Positions 41,085-49,997 of a stretch of 64,000 nucleotides of DNA are shown one piece after another. Below the pieces are notes generated by a model that was given only the letters and a program-made list of their open reading frames with translations, searched no databases and had not been told where the DNA came from. The translations under genes and the position numbers were made by a program. Source of the DNA: Bradyrhizobium sp. CER78. Its GTDB lineage: Bacteria > Pseudomonadota > Alphaproteobacteria > Rhizobiales > Xanthobacteraceae. The stretch spans positions 62,001 through 126,000 of the forward strand of contig NZ_JARVWP010000016.1 of assembly GCF_029846235.1 (NCBI RefSeq), in the 5' to 3' direction. The first letter of the stretch is position 1, and each line of letters begins with the position of its first letter.

Positions 41085-42737
41085 TCACTCCGCTGCGGCG
41101 TGGAGCGCGCCGGCCAGGGCAGGTTGGGGAAGATCGCTGGCATGTTCTGAGGTCACGCCGGGGACAGTGATGGTCTTCCAAATGTTGTAGGCGCCAAGGC
41201 AGCCGCCGATCAGGAACAGCAATCCGCCCACGGCACGCGCGATGTAGTAGGGATGCATGGCGACCAGCGTGTCGACGAACGAGTAGGCGAGCGTCCCGCT
41301 GTCGGTGTAGGTCCGCCACATCAGCCCCTGGATGATGCCGGAATTCCACATTGCAAAGATGTAGATGACGGTGCCGGACAGTGCGAGCCAGAAGTGGGCC
41401 TCGACGAGCTTCGTCGAATACATCCGCTCGCGTTTCCACAGCCAGGGCACGCAAGCGTAGATCGATCCGAAGGTGATCATGGCAACCCAGCCAAGGGCGC
41501 CGACATGCACATGACCGACGGTCCAGTCGGTGTAGTGCGATAGCGAGTTCACCGAGCGGATCGCCATGAATGATCCCTCGAATGTCGCCAGCCCGTAGAA
41601 CACGCCGGCCACCATCATGAAGCGCAATGTGGCGTCGTCACGGACCTTGTCCCAGGCGCCATTCAGCGTCAGCAGCACGTTGCCGGCAGACGCCCAGGAC
41701 GGGATCAGGAGCATCAGCGAGAACGTCATGCCGAGCGTCTGCACCCATTGCGGCAGCGCTGTGTAGTGCAGGTGATGCGACCCGGCCCACATGTAGAAGA
41801 AGGTGATGCCCCAGAAGCTGATGATCGACATCCGGTAGGAATAGATCGGCCGTCCGGCGCGCATCGGCAGAAAGTAGTACATCATGCCGAGGAAGCCAGC
41901 GGTCAGGAAGAACGCCACCGCGTTGTGCCCGTACCACCACTGGGTCATCGCATCCTGCACGCCGGAGAAGGCCGAATAGCTCTTGGCGTGGCCGAGCGAG
42001 ACTGGAACGGCGAGGTTGTTGACGATGTGCAGGATCGCCACCACCAGGATGAACGCCATGTAGTACCAGTTCGAAACGTAGATATGGGGTTCCTTGCGCC
42101 GCGCCAGCGTGCGCAGATAGAGGATGAAATATGTGACCCAGACCACGACCAGCCAGATGTCGGTGTACCATTCCGGCTCGGCGTATTCCTTCGACTGGGT
42201 GATGCCCATCAGGTAGCCGGTCACGGCGAGCAGGCAGAAGAGGTTGTAGCCGAACAGCACGAACCACGGGCTGACCTGGTCGGGCAGGCGCGCGCGGGAC
42301 GTTCGCTGCAGCACGTAGAACGACGTCGCGATCAGTGCATTGCCGCCAAATCCGAATATCACGGACGTGGTGTGGACCGGCCGCAGCCGTCCGAAGCTCG
42401 ACCATCCGGTGCCAAAGGTCAGGTCAGGGTTGACGAGCTGCCAAGCGACCCAGTCGCCGACACCGAGCCCGACGACTGCCCACATCATCGAGATGACAAT
42501 TCCGACCTTGCTCGGATCATCGTAATAGTGCTTCAGGCGATCGTCGGAGGGAGGCGGCGCATAGTAGCTGCCGCCGATGCGGAAGATCATGAGGATGCTC
42601 ACGACGAAGATCAGGGCGCCATGAGCGCCCATCGGATCGTCGCGGCCGGCCAACATCATCAGGAAGCCGAGCAGGGCGACGGCGGCGCTGATCAGGATCG
42701 CGTGCTGCCGCTCTATCAGGGTCAATTGGGCGATCAT
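41085..42737 (-). CDS. fixN: FixN/CcoN, catalytic subunit I of cbb3 cytochrome oxidase
   Basis: This 550-residue subunit has about twelve transmembrane helices and the oxidase ligands: RPVHTTSVIFGFGGN (low-spin haem His), WWYGHNAVAFFLTAG (CuB His and the catalytic Tyr region), SHHLHYTALP (CuB His pair) and HYTDWTVGHVHVGALGW (haem b and b3 His). It reduces O2 at very low concentration, as required for respiration under microaerobic or symbiotic conditions. It is the first gene of the cluster. I did not find a clean FixK/FNR box in the 200 bp before it. Confidence 0.97.
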   Translation of the reverse strand: MIAQLTLIERQHAILISAAVALLGFLMMLAGRDDPMGAHGALIFVVSILMIFRIGGSYYAPPPSDDRLKHYYDDPSKVGIVISMMWAVVGLGVGDWVAWQLVNPDLTFGTGWSSFGRLRPVHTTSVIFGFGGNALIATSFYVLQRTSRARLPDQVSPWFVLFGYNLFCLLAVTGYLMGITQSKEYAEPEWYTDIWLVVVWVTYFILYLRTLARRKEPHIYVSNWYYMAFILVVAILHIVNNLAVPVSLGHAKSYSAFSGVQDAMTQWWYGHNAVAFFLTAGFLGMMYYFLPMRAGRPIYSYRMSIISFWGITFFYMWAGSHHLHYTALPQWVQTLGMTFSLMLLIPSWASAGNVLLTLNGAWDKVRDDATLRFMMVAGVFYGLATFEGSFMAIRSVNSLSHYTDWTVGHVHVGALGWVAMITFGSIYACVPWLWKRERMYSTKLVEAHFWLALSGTVIYIFAMWNSGIIQGLMWRTYTDSGTLAYSFVDTLVAMHPYYIARAVGGLLFLIGGCLGAYNIWKTITVPGVTSEHASDLPQPALAGALHAAAE

Positions 42738-42943
42738 GCGATTGTCCCGGCCTGGTGGGTCAAAGATGTGGATCGAAGTGTGGCCCAGGGCGCACGCGGC
42801 CCTCGCGAAGCCCGTTGTCGATTCAAGAACGTCCTTGCTGTATTATCGGGCGTGTGGGAGGTGGGCTATGCGCGTTGCTCTCGCGCGATCGTTCTGCTGC
42901 CGACGGGATGCATCGGATGCTGTCGAGAATGTCGACGACAAGA

Positions 42944-43303
42944 TCAATTCCGTTGCGCGGTCCAGTAGCCCGAGCATTGCGCGGTACCGGAATGGCCTCG
43001 CCATGTGCCTCGGCCCGAGCTGCTCGAGAGGCGACCTGTGCCCGAGGCATATTTCTCGTGGACGGTGACCGACGCGCGGACCGCGCCTGATTTACCGACA
43101 TACCCTCTGAATTTCACCAGGTTGGGATGGGTCACGATGCCATTGGAAACGTTGACCGTGAAATTATAGGATGCGTCGCAGCCGCCGGCTTGGGTGACAA
43201 AGACGAGGTCCCACCAACCATCGTAGGCGGATCGGGCATGGACCGGGGCAGCCAGGCTGATCACAAAGCAAGTCGCTGCGGCTCCAAGCCAGGCCGGTCT
43301 CAT
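42944..43303 (-). CDS. Small exported protein of unknown function
   Basis: This 119-residue protein has a signal peptide (MRPAWLGAAATCFVISLAA, cleaved near VHA-RS). Its mature part has YDGWWDLVFVTQ and GGCDASYNFTVNVSNG, then RASVTVHEKYASGTGRLS and a Ser/Gly-rich end GRGTWRGHSGTAQCSGYW. Two Cys residues could form a disulfide. The mature part is probably a small beta-sandwich. Relatives are common in Bradyrhizobium, but no function is known. It lies upstream of fixN on the same strand, 206 bp away. Confidence 0.8.
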   Translation of the reverse strand: MRPAWLGAAATCFVISLAAPVHARSAYDGWWDLVFVTQAGGCDASYNFTVNVSNGIVTHPNLVKFRGYVGKSGAVRASVTVHEKYASGTGRLSSSSGRGTWRGHSGTAQCSGYWTAQRN

Positions 43304-43600
43304 GGCAATGTCTCCTGATCATCGGACATACTCCTGCCAGATCGACGGGGTCGGCACGGAGCACATCGCTCACTTCACGCGGTCGAAGCGAAGATCTGAT
43401 CTTGCTGACCCGCAAAGGGCTTGTTCAAATTTGCTTCAATCCGCGCTCTGGCGGATTTTGAAGGCTGTCAAGGTTGACCGACAGAGGGAGCATGCATATC
43501 GCGCTACGAGCCACGTCCTTTCCAGCGGCCTTGATGCAGTGCTAGGCTGGTGATTGCAGGGAGAGCCTGCTCCCTGTTTCATACCGAACGGGAGAACGAC

Positions 43601-43816
43601 ATGCCTGAGAGCGTCTACAAGGTCATTGAACTGATCGGCACCAGCAGCGACTCCTGGGAGAAGGCCGCAGCCAACGCGGTCGAGCAAGCCGCCAAGTCTC
43701 TCCGGGATCTTCGTGTCGCGGAGGTCGTGAAGCTCGACATGCAATTGGACGACAAGGGCAAGGTCGAAGCCTTTCGCGCCAAGTTGAACGTGTCGTTCAA
43801 GTTCGAGGGCACTTGA
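43601..43816 (+). CDS. Dodecin
   Basis: This 71-residue protein matches the dodecin family: MPESVYKVIELIGTSSDSWE, then AAANAVEQAAKSLRDLRVAEV and a final strand LNVSFKFEGT. Dodecins form hollow dodecamers in the cytosol that store and protect flavins. The ATG at 43601 follows GGGAGA. The open frame upstream to 43550 adds no similarity. Confidence 0.93.
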   Translation: MPESVYKVIELIGTSSDSWEKAAANAVEQAAKSLRDLRVAEVVKLDMQLDDKGKVEAFRAKLNVSFKFEGT

Positions 43817-43853
43817 GTTTTTACTCAACCTCGCCTCGCTCGCGGGGCGAGGT
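43813..43853 (+). terminator. Hairpins after dodecin
   Basis: TTGAGT, TTTT, ACTCAA (43813-43828, overlapping the stop) is followed by ACCTCGCC and GGCGAGGT (43828-43835 with 43846-43853). The GC-rich stem could stop transcription, although no long T-run follows. Confidence 0.35.
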
Positions 43854-44005
43854 CGGCCTTGCAGCGCGGCGCCCGGCGATCACCCTGCCGCAGGTATTCA
43901 CTCGTGTTGCGCGGCCGGGCGGTCCCGCTCGCGTGCCGGGGCGCGTTCCGGCAGGATCGTGAGCCGATATGCAATCAGCTTAGTACCTACAGCGTAACGA
44001 GCCTG

Positions 44006-44494
44006 GCCGTGAAGGAAGCCGCGCGCCGCTACAGCCCGGCTGAGGTAGTAGCAGTAAGCCGTGAGGTAGAGAGCGGCACGCCGGGCCATATCTCGACCAG
44101 CTATGTCGAGCGCCAGAACCTCACGCTGCGGATGACGCAGAAGCGCTTTGCGCGCCTCACCAACGGCTTTTCAAAGAAGCTGGATCACCACTCCGCAGCC
44201 GTCAGCCTGTACGTGGCGCACTACAATCTCTGCCGCGTACACGAAGCTCTGCGCACCACGCCAGCGGTCGCACTTGGCGTTGCCGAGCGGGTCTGGACGA
44301 TCGGGGATTTATTGGACGCCGTGCTGCCGCTGGAGCCGAACCGGCCGGTCGTCCGAGTAACGCGCAACTTCACGGTAATTGACGGCGGCGAAGGATTAGG
44401 CCCTCCCCCAAAGGTTGTAGTTGAAAACTCAACTTATGATGGGTACCAATACTCGGATTCAACCAAAAGACATTGGAGGAAATTAAATGTCTAA
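44006..44494 (+). pseudogene. Fragment of an IS1-type transposase
   Basis: The frame encodes the C-terminal part of a DDE transposase of the IS1 type common in Bradyrhizobium: HISTSYVERQNLTLRM, RLTNGFSKKLDHHSAA, SLYVAHYNLCRVHEALRTTP and LGVAERVWTIGDLLD, including the catalytic Glu. The N-terminal DNA-binding part and first Asp region are missing, and the frame runs past the normal end into unrelated sequence near 44420. No inverted terminal repeats are evident. It is a dead remnant that marks past insertion between dodecin and the next genes. Confidence 0.7.
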
Positions 44495-44657
44495 GGTTCC
44501 TGCCTATCATACGGATTCGCCCGAATATCCGCCGTCTCACCGCAATGTCTATCATGACCATGACAACTGCCAGACCGGGAAGCAGATCAAGCCGCAGCAC
44601 AGGAAGTCCGGAACGGCTAATCGTCCGCGCTGTGATGATTGCAAGAAGCTCGGCTAG
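44487..44657 (+). CDS. Small Cys/His-containing hypothetical protein
   Basis: This 56-residue hydrophilic protein (MSKVPAYHTDSPEYPPSHRN at its start) has HDHDNCQTGKQI and ends RCDDCKKLG, so one Cys and a CxxC with several His could bind a metal. The ribosome-binding site GGAGGA at 44475 with 6-bp spacing is excellent. No family is recognised, although proteins of this kind (small, Tyr/His-rich, ending CxxC-K) recur in rhizobia. Confidence 0.7.
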   Translation: MSKVPAYHTDSPEYPPSHRNVYHDHDNCQTGKQIKPQHRKSGTANRPRCDDCKKLG

Positions 44658-44717
44658 GCCGGAGTTCGCCCAGTTTTCTTTCTTCTAAAATAGGCATCCG
44701 CGATAGCCTTTTGCCGC

Positions 44718-45073
44718 CTAAAGATGCGTGGTTGCCTTTACGCTAAAAGTCATCGACCAGATCGGGCCTTCGATCTCTCCGTCAACGACGTGCCACACGC
44801 GGCGCAGCTCTGAGACAGGGAGACCGAAGGCCAAGGCAACGGCCACAGCGCGCGGTCCCTCCGCCTTCCCTCCCAGAAAATCAATCGTTGGCTCTAGATA
44901 GGCATCCCGGGGCCACCCTGACATGACTGGCAGGTCTCGACTCCCTGCGATCTGAGAACTGCAACATAATGCTCGATACCAATATCGAGACCGCAGCCGC
45001 TTACGATGCGCTCTAGTCCAGCCAAAGAGCCGATAGTGAGAAGGCTGCGCAGATCAGAATTTTTGTCTGCCAA
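44718..45073 (-). pseudogene. Frameshifted gene for a small hypothetical protein
   Basis: From a TTG at 45073 one frame gives LADKNSDLRSLLTIGSLAGL...VAVLRSQGVETCQSCQGGPG and stops at 44894. The minus-one frame continues with DAYLEPTIDFLGGKAEGPRA and ends at 44718. Together they make a continuous protein of about 118 residues of a phage/plasmid-type hypothetical family, in which the ETCQSC-GG, PEPT-like and GPRAVAVALAFGLPV parts adjoin. The shift falls in the C/G run at 44906-44912. It is either a real mutation or a sequencing error. Confidence 0.6.
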
Positions 45074-45078
45074 TTTCT

Positions 45079-45117
45079 CTGTCCTAAATTGACAGAGTGC
45101 GTGTCCTAACTAGGACA
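45079..45117. promoter_or_regulatory. Pair of related inverted repeats upstream of the NADH dehydrogenase operon
   Basis: CTGTC...GACAG (45079-45095) and TGTCCTA, AC, TAGGACA (45102-45117) share the TGTCCTA core on the same strand, 23 bp apart. They lie between the broken gene at 44718 and the ndh-type gene at 45254. Two phased sites suggest co-operative binding of a dimeric regulator (MarR or Rrf2 size). Confidence 0.5.
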
Positions 45118-45253
45118 GCATCTGGTTTCGGGTTGAACGAGGCAAATGCGTTCTAGGCGCGACAACCCCATACAAGAGCGATCGGCTGGTCCGCCGTATT
45201 CTGTTTTGGATGATGCCAGGCGGCTTCAGCAAACGAGATCGTCAGGTAGACCG

Positions 45254-46609
45254 ATGAGTACCGTTTTAAGCGAGGATCCTTCGCAGGCGAACGGCTCGCC
45301 GGCTATCGGTCTGCAAGGCGGGCGCAAGCGCATCGTGATCGTTGGCGGTGGATTTGCCGGGATCGCGGCTGCGCGCGCGTTGAAGACAATCGACGCCGAA
45401 ATCATCCTGATCGACCGGCGCAACCACCATATCTTTCAACCGCTGCTCTATCAGGTTGCGACGGCTGTCCTGGCCCCGTCCGAGATCGCAACGCCGATCC
45501 GTCAGCTCGAGGCCACGCAGCAAAATCTCAGCGTGGTGCTGGCTGAGGTCACCGGGATTAGTCTAAGCGCGCGAACCGTCGAGGCCATTCACCCAGGACT
45601 TGGAATCCGCAAGATCGGCTTTGACTATCTCGTTGTGGCCGCGGGGATGCGCCCGAGCTATTTCGGGCATGATGAGTTCGCTCTGCACGCGCCGGGCCTC
45701 AAGAGTCTCAACGAGGCCGAGACGATCCGGAGCAAGATCCTCAGTGCCTTCGAGTTGGCTGAGGCCACCGAGGATGGGGCCGAACGTGCCCGCCAGATGA
45801 CATTCGTGCTGGTTGGCGCTGGTCCAACCGGCGTCGAGCTGGCGGCGTCGATCGCGCATATGGTGTCGATCACGCTCCGTAACAATTTTCGCAGCATCGA
45901 TCCCGCGCAAAGCCGGATCGTCCTGGTCGACGGTGGCGATCGCATTCTGCCAACCTTCGCCGAATCCCTGTCCGGGAAGGTCGCGAGGCGGCTTGCTAGG
46001 CTCGGTGTCGAAGTCAGGACCGGCCTCAAGGTCGATAAGGTCGACGAGCAGGGCGTGGTCGCCGGCGGCGAGCGGATCGCCAGCGCGACTGTGCTGTGGA
46101 CCGCCGGCGTGGCGGCTTCGCCGGTTGTCAGAATGCTCAATACCAGGACGGACCGGGCAGGGCGCGCCCTGGTTGGTCCCTACATGGAAATCGCGGAGGC
46201 CGGCGACGTATTCGTGGCCGGCGACGCCGTTTCAATGACCCAGGACGATCGTCCTGTACCCGGGGTCGCGCAGGCGGCAATCCAGCAGGGACGGTTCGTC
46301 GGGCGCCTGATTGCCAACCGCGTCAAGGGGCGTCAAGACGGCCGGCCCTTCCGCTTCCGGAGCAAGGGGAGCATGGCCGTGGTCGGCAAGAATTATGCGA
46401 TCCTGGAAGCCGGCCATCTGCGCACCAGCGGCTTTGCGACCTGGGTCATATGGGCCGTCCTCCATGTGCTCGCGTTACCCCAGCTTCAGAACCGCTTCCG
46501 GGTGCAGACGCAATGGCTCTGGTCGTATCTGACCGGCCAACGCAGCTCGCGGCTGATTGCGGAAGCGCCTCGCATCATCGATCCCATCAAACAGAAGCCG
46601 TCACCATGA
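45254..46609 (+). CDS. ndh: Type II NADH dehydrogenase (NDH-2) / FAD-dependent oxidoreductase
   Basis: This 451-residue flavoprotein has the FAD-binding GGGFAGIAAARAL, the quinone-site region HHIFQPLLYQVATAVL, the NAD-binding VLVGAGPTGVELAASIA, and the second FAD motif DVFVAGDAVSM. The C-terminus has a hydrophobic amphipathic end (WVIWAVLHVLALPQL) for membrane contact. NDH-2 oxidises NADH and reduces ubiquinone without pumping protons. The ATG at 45254 was chosen on similarity, as the upstream open frame to 45146 adds no family sequence. It overlaps the HlyD gene as ATGA, so respiration and the transporter genes are in one operon. Confidence 0.92.
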   Translation: MSTVLSEDPSQANGSPAIGLQGGRKRIVIVGGGFAGIAAARALKTIDAEIILIDRRNHHIFQPLLYQVATAVLAPSEIATPIRQLEATQQNLSVVLAEVTGISLSARTVEAIHPGLGIRKIGFDYLVVAAGMRPSYFGHDEFALHAPGLKSLNEAETIRSKILSAFELAEATEDGAERARQMTFVLVGAGPTGVELAASIAHMVSITLRNNFRSIDPAQSRIVLVDGGDRILPTFAESLSGKVARRLARLGVEVRTGLKVDKVDEQGVVAGGERIASATVLWTAGVAASPVVRMLNTRTDRAGRALVGPYMEIAEAGDVFVAGDAVSMTQDDRPVPGVAQAAIQQGRFVGRLIANRVKGRQDGRPFRFRSKGSMAVVGKNYAILEAGHLRTSGFATWVIWAVLHVLALPQLQNRFRVQTQWLWSYLTGQRSSRLIAEAPRIIDPIKQKPSP

Positions 46610-47604
46610 GCGCCTCATCTGCTGCATTGAAAACCATGCGCTGGACTGTTCTGGCCGCCGCTCTGCTTGGCTTGGGTACGTTCTTGTGGTTTGCAACACG
46701 GCCGCCGCCGCTGACCGTTCAGGGCGAGGTCTCGGCGAGCCGGGTCGACGTCAGCCCGCGCGTCAATGGCCGGGTGGCAGAATTGCGTCTTGACGTCGGT
46801 GACACGGTTGACCGCGGCGTGCTCCTTGCGCAGTTGGATAGCCCTCAGCTCAAAGCCGCTCTCATCTCCGCGCGCGCGCAGCTCGCGGTCGCCAAGGCCG
46901 ATTTCGATCGCGTCTATAGCACGCGCCCCGAGAACATCGCGGCCCACAAGGCCGACCTTGCGGCTGCCGACGCTGATGTGGTCCTCGCCAAGGAGGTGTT
47001 TGACCGGCAAACCAGCCTGATCAGCTCTGGGTCGACCCCGCAGCAGCGCGTGGATGAGGCGACCCGCAATCTGGAAACAGCAACCCGCAAGCGCGAGGCT
47101 GCAAAAGCCGCACTTGATCTCGCAATCAAAGGCGCAAGTGACGAGGAAAAGACGCTGGCAGGAGCGCAGGTCAAGCAGGCCGAAGCCAACCTGAACCAGC
47201 GTGAGGTCGATGTCGCCGAACTTACGCTGCGCTCGCCGATCTCGGGACAGATCACCAGCCGCGTTGCCGAGCTCGGCGAGAACTTCAGCGCCGGTGCGCC
47301 GATCTTCTCGCTGATCGATATGGGCGATCTCTGGTTTACCTTCAATCTCCGCGAGGATCTGCTGGCTGGGTTGAAAATCGACGATAAGTTCGAGGTGACG
47401 GTCCCAGCTTTGAAATCCCAGGTCATTCCCGTGCGCGTGACAATGATCAATGTCCAAGGCCAATACGCGACCTGGCGTGCGACGCGCGCGACAGGTGATT
47501 TTGATCTGCGAACCTTCGAGGTGCGCGCAAAGCCTTTGCAACCGCCCGACGGATTGCGGCCCGGCATGAGCGCCATCGCAGCCTGGTCGGCACGGGAGCG
47601 TTGA
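46606..47604 (+). CDS. HlyD-family periplasmic adaptor (membrane fusion protein)
   Basis: This 332-residue protein has one N-terminal membrane anchor (TVLAAALLGLGTFLWFA). A biotinyl-lipoyl-like half domain follows (VSPRVNGRVAELRLDVGDTV), then a long coiled-coil hairpin (about residues 90-205, with RQTSLISSGSTPQQRVDEA), then the second half LRSPISGQITSRVAELGENF and a beta-barrel. It would bridge inner-membrane permeases and an outer-membrane channel. The order adaptor-permease-permease resembles the YhiI/YhhJ type, but no ATPase subunit gene is adjacent. Confidence 0.92.
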   Translation: MSASSAALKTMRWTVLAAALLGLGTFLWFATRPPPLTVQGEVSASRVDVSPRVNGRVAELRLDVGDTVDRGVLLAQLDSPQLKAALISARAQLAVAKADFDRVYSTRPENIAAHKADLAAADADVVLAKEVFDRQTSLISSGSTPQQRVDEATRNLETATRKREAAKAALDLAIKGASDEEKTLAGAQVKQAEANLNQREVDVAELTLRSPISGQITSRVAELGENFSAGAPIFSLIDMGDLWFTFNLREDLLAGLKIDDKFEVTVPALKSQVIPVRVTMINVQGQYATWRATRATGDFDLRTFEVRAKPLQPPDGLRPGMSAIAAWSARER

Positions 47605-47605
47605 T

Positions 47606-48792
47606 ATGCAGCGTCGCGATCGCCAGCATCCGGGATTTTCGCTGGTGTTCTGGCGTGAGCTGTTCTGGCTACGCCGACGTCCGTTGTTGTTGATGCTCAC
47701 CGCAGTCGTCCCGCTCGGCCTGATGCTGTTGCTGACGGCGATCCTTAGCGCGGGGCTCGCGACGCGGCTTCCGATCGCGGTGCTCGACCTCGATGGCTCC
47801 GAGCTTTCTCGTTCAGTCATTCGCGCCGTGGATGCCACGCCTGACACCGCCGCGGTGCTCCATGTCGCCGAATTGTCTGAGGGGAGGCATCTCATTGTCG
47901 CGCGGAAGATCCGCGGGCTGTTGATGCTGCCGCGCAACCTCGAGCGCGACGTGTTTGCCGGACGTCGCCCGGAAGTCGTCTTCTTCTACAACACGCAGAC
48001 GTTTACGGTCGGCAACCTCGTGCTGCGTGGTGCGAATGCAGCGATCCCGACGGTCGCCGCCGGGATCCGCATCTCGTTGCGAACCGCAGAAGGACAACCG
48101 GTCGAGGAGGCGCAGGCTGCGATCACGCCGATCCCCCTGCAAACCCATGCGCTGTTCAATTCGACCCTGAATTACGTCCACTTCCTGCTCGCCGCGTTGT
48201 TGCCGGCGGTGTTGCAGACCGTCGTGGTGACGACCATGGCCTATGCCGTCGGGCTCGACGTCGAGACGCGTCATCGCTTCACCGTGTTGCGGCGGCTGGG
48301 TGGGGGGGGGTGCCGGCGATGTTCGGCAAGATGCTCCCATACACGATACTGTTCTTATCGATGCTCGGTGTTGCCGATGCTGTATTGTTCAGGCTCCTGG
48401 AGCTTCCGCTTCGAGGCAATCCAGCACTGCTCGTGCTCGCCGGCGCCCTCTTCGTGCTGTCCTGCCAGTTCATCGGCGCGCTTTTGGCGCTGCTGCTCCG
48501 GCAGGTGGCGGTCGCGGTCAGCATTGCGACGTTGTTGACTGCGCCGGCATTCGGATTCATGGGCATCGGCTTTCCACGGCTCGGCATGAACGATTTTGCC
48601 TATGGCTATGGCGAGCTCTTGCCCGGCACCTGGTATCTGATGAGCCGCATCGACCAGACTATCCGGGGGACACCGTTCGACCTGTCGTGGAAGCCGATCC
48701 TGACGCTGATTGGCTTCGTGGCGCTGCTGGTGGTCGTCACCGCACTCAGAGTCAGGCAGATGCGGGGCTCCAATGGAGGCGGCACGCCGTGA
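47606..48792 (+). pseudogene. ABC-2 type permease, frameshifted at a run of nine G
   Basis: The first frame (from ATG 47606) gives an ABC-2 permease N-terminal half: helix LLLMLTAVVPLGLMLLL, a large extracellular part with AVLDLDGSELSRSVIRA, and ALFNSTLNYVHFLLAALLP. At the nine-G run (48302-48310) the frame is lost and runs to a stop at 48538. The next frame, from 48310, continues with VPAMFGKMLPYTILFLS, several more helices and the stop at 48792. Seven or ten G would restore one protein of about 395 residues. The cause is a sequencing error, a mutation, or phase variation. Confidence 0.8.
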
Positions 48793-49997
48793 CGACGGTG
48801 CTTGGCGTCTTTCGCAACGAGCTCGGCAGGGTGTTCGCGCTGCGCCCGGTGGCGTCGGTCATGGTGATCGCCGCTGCGGTCTACGCGTTATTCTACCCGC
48901 AGCCCTACCTGAATGAGGCCCTACGCAAGGTTCCAATCGCCGTGGTCGACCAGGACCGCAGCCAGACCAGTCGAGAGCTGGCTAGGCTCATCGACGCGAC
49001 GCCAGACGTGGCGGTGGCCGAGGTAGCGCCGGATATGCCGACGGCGCAGCGCGAGGTCTACACAAGATCAATCTTCGGAATCCTGCTGATCCCGCAGCAT
49101 TTCGAGCGCGACCTGCTGCACGGCCGCGCTTCGCCGATTGCACTTTATGCCGACGCCAGCTACTTCCTGATGTATCAACGGATGAACGGCGCTGTGACTG
49201 CGGTGTCGCGTACGATGGGGACGAACTTCGAGGTCTCGCGTCTGGTTGGGCTCGGTGTCGATCTTCCGGTGGCCGAGGCGGCTACGGATCCGATGCCGTT
49301 CATTCCGGTGCCCCTGTTCAATCCGCAAGGCGGATACGCGACCTACATCCTGCCGGCCGCCTTCGTCCTGATTTTGCAGCAAACGTTGCTGATCGGCGTC
49401 GGCCTGCTCGGGACGTTGCCGGGGGCAATCGTCGGGCCGGCCGGCGCGGCGCGGCGGCGCTTCAGCGACATGGCACTCGAGTCCATTGTGATCGTCGCCG
49501 GCAAGCTGCTTGCTTACCTCACGGTCGAGTCACTGATTGTCTCGACTTATCTGATCGGCCTGCCATACCTCTATGGCATTCCACGCCTCGGGTCAGTTAC
49601 GACTATTCTTGCCTTTGCGTTGCCGTTTACGCTCGCGGTCGGCGCGCTGGGTCTCCTCGTGGCTGCGGTTCTCCGCAAGCCGCTGGCCGTCCAGCTTGTC
49701 TTCGCCGCCATCGGATTACCGTTCTTCTTCCTCGCGGGCTTTGCCTGGCCGGTGGAGGCCATGCCCACAGCTGTCAAATGGCTGGCGAAGCTGCTGCCGA
49801 GCACGCTTGCGATTGATGGCCTCGTCGATGTGGCCCAGCTCGGTGCCAGCCTCTCTGACGTTCGCAGCGAGTTCCTCGGGCTGTGGCTGCTGGTGGCAGC
49901 GTACGCAGGCATTGCCGTGATCGTCGAGTTCAACAAGCGCCGGCTTGCGGCCTATCCCGGTTCTGACCAACCCGTCCGCGCTCAAGAGGTCTTGTGA
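48789..49997 (+). CDS. ABC-2 type permease
   Basis: This 402-residue protein is a paralogue of the preceding one: helix 1 (VASVMVIAAAVYALFY) is followed by VPIAVVDQDRSQTSRELARL, a large extracellular domain, NPQGGYATYILPAAFVLILQQ and five more helices. Such permeases export drugs or lipid-like molecules together with an ATPase and a HlyD adaptor. It starts with a GTG overlapping the previous stop as GTGA. Its coupling to an intact neighbour means it should still be made even if the first permease is broken. Confidence 0.88.
   Translation: MTTVLGVFRNELGRVFALRPVASVMVIAAAVYALFYPQPYLNEALRKVPIAVVDQDRSQTSRELARLIDATPDVAVAEVAPDMPTAQREVYTRSIFGILLIPQHFERDLLHGRASPIALYADASYFLMYQRMNGAVTAVSRTMGTNFEVSRLVGLGVDLPVAEAATDPMPFIPVPLFNPQGGYATYILPAAFVLILQQTLLIGVGLLGTLPGAIVGPAGAARRRFSDMALESIVIVAGKLLAYLTVESLIVSTYLIGLPYLYGIPRLGSVTTILAFALPFTLAVGALGLLVAAVLRKPLAVQLVFAAIGLPFFFLAGFAWPVEAMPTAVKWLAKLLPSTLAIDGLVDVAQLGASLSDVRSEFLGLWLLVAAYAGIAVIVEFNKRRLAAYPGSDQPVRAQEVL

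Noticed and set aside
42738..42880. Possible FixK/FNR box before fixN
   Set aside because: The best half-site (TTGAATCGACAA on the minus strand) lacks the TTGA-N6-TCAA spacing. No full box was seen.
19263..43600. A second copy of the tRNA-Gly 3' end (right attachment site)
   Set aside because: I looked for GATTCCC followed by ACCCGCTCCA and its reverse complement and did not find it by eye. A computed search with mismatches is needed.
44895..44915. Programmed minus-one frameshift in the broken gene at 44718-45073
   Set aside because: The C/G run does not match the X-XXY-YYZ slippery rule and no pseudoknot-like structure was evident. A mutation or sequencing error is simpler.
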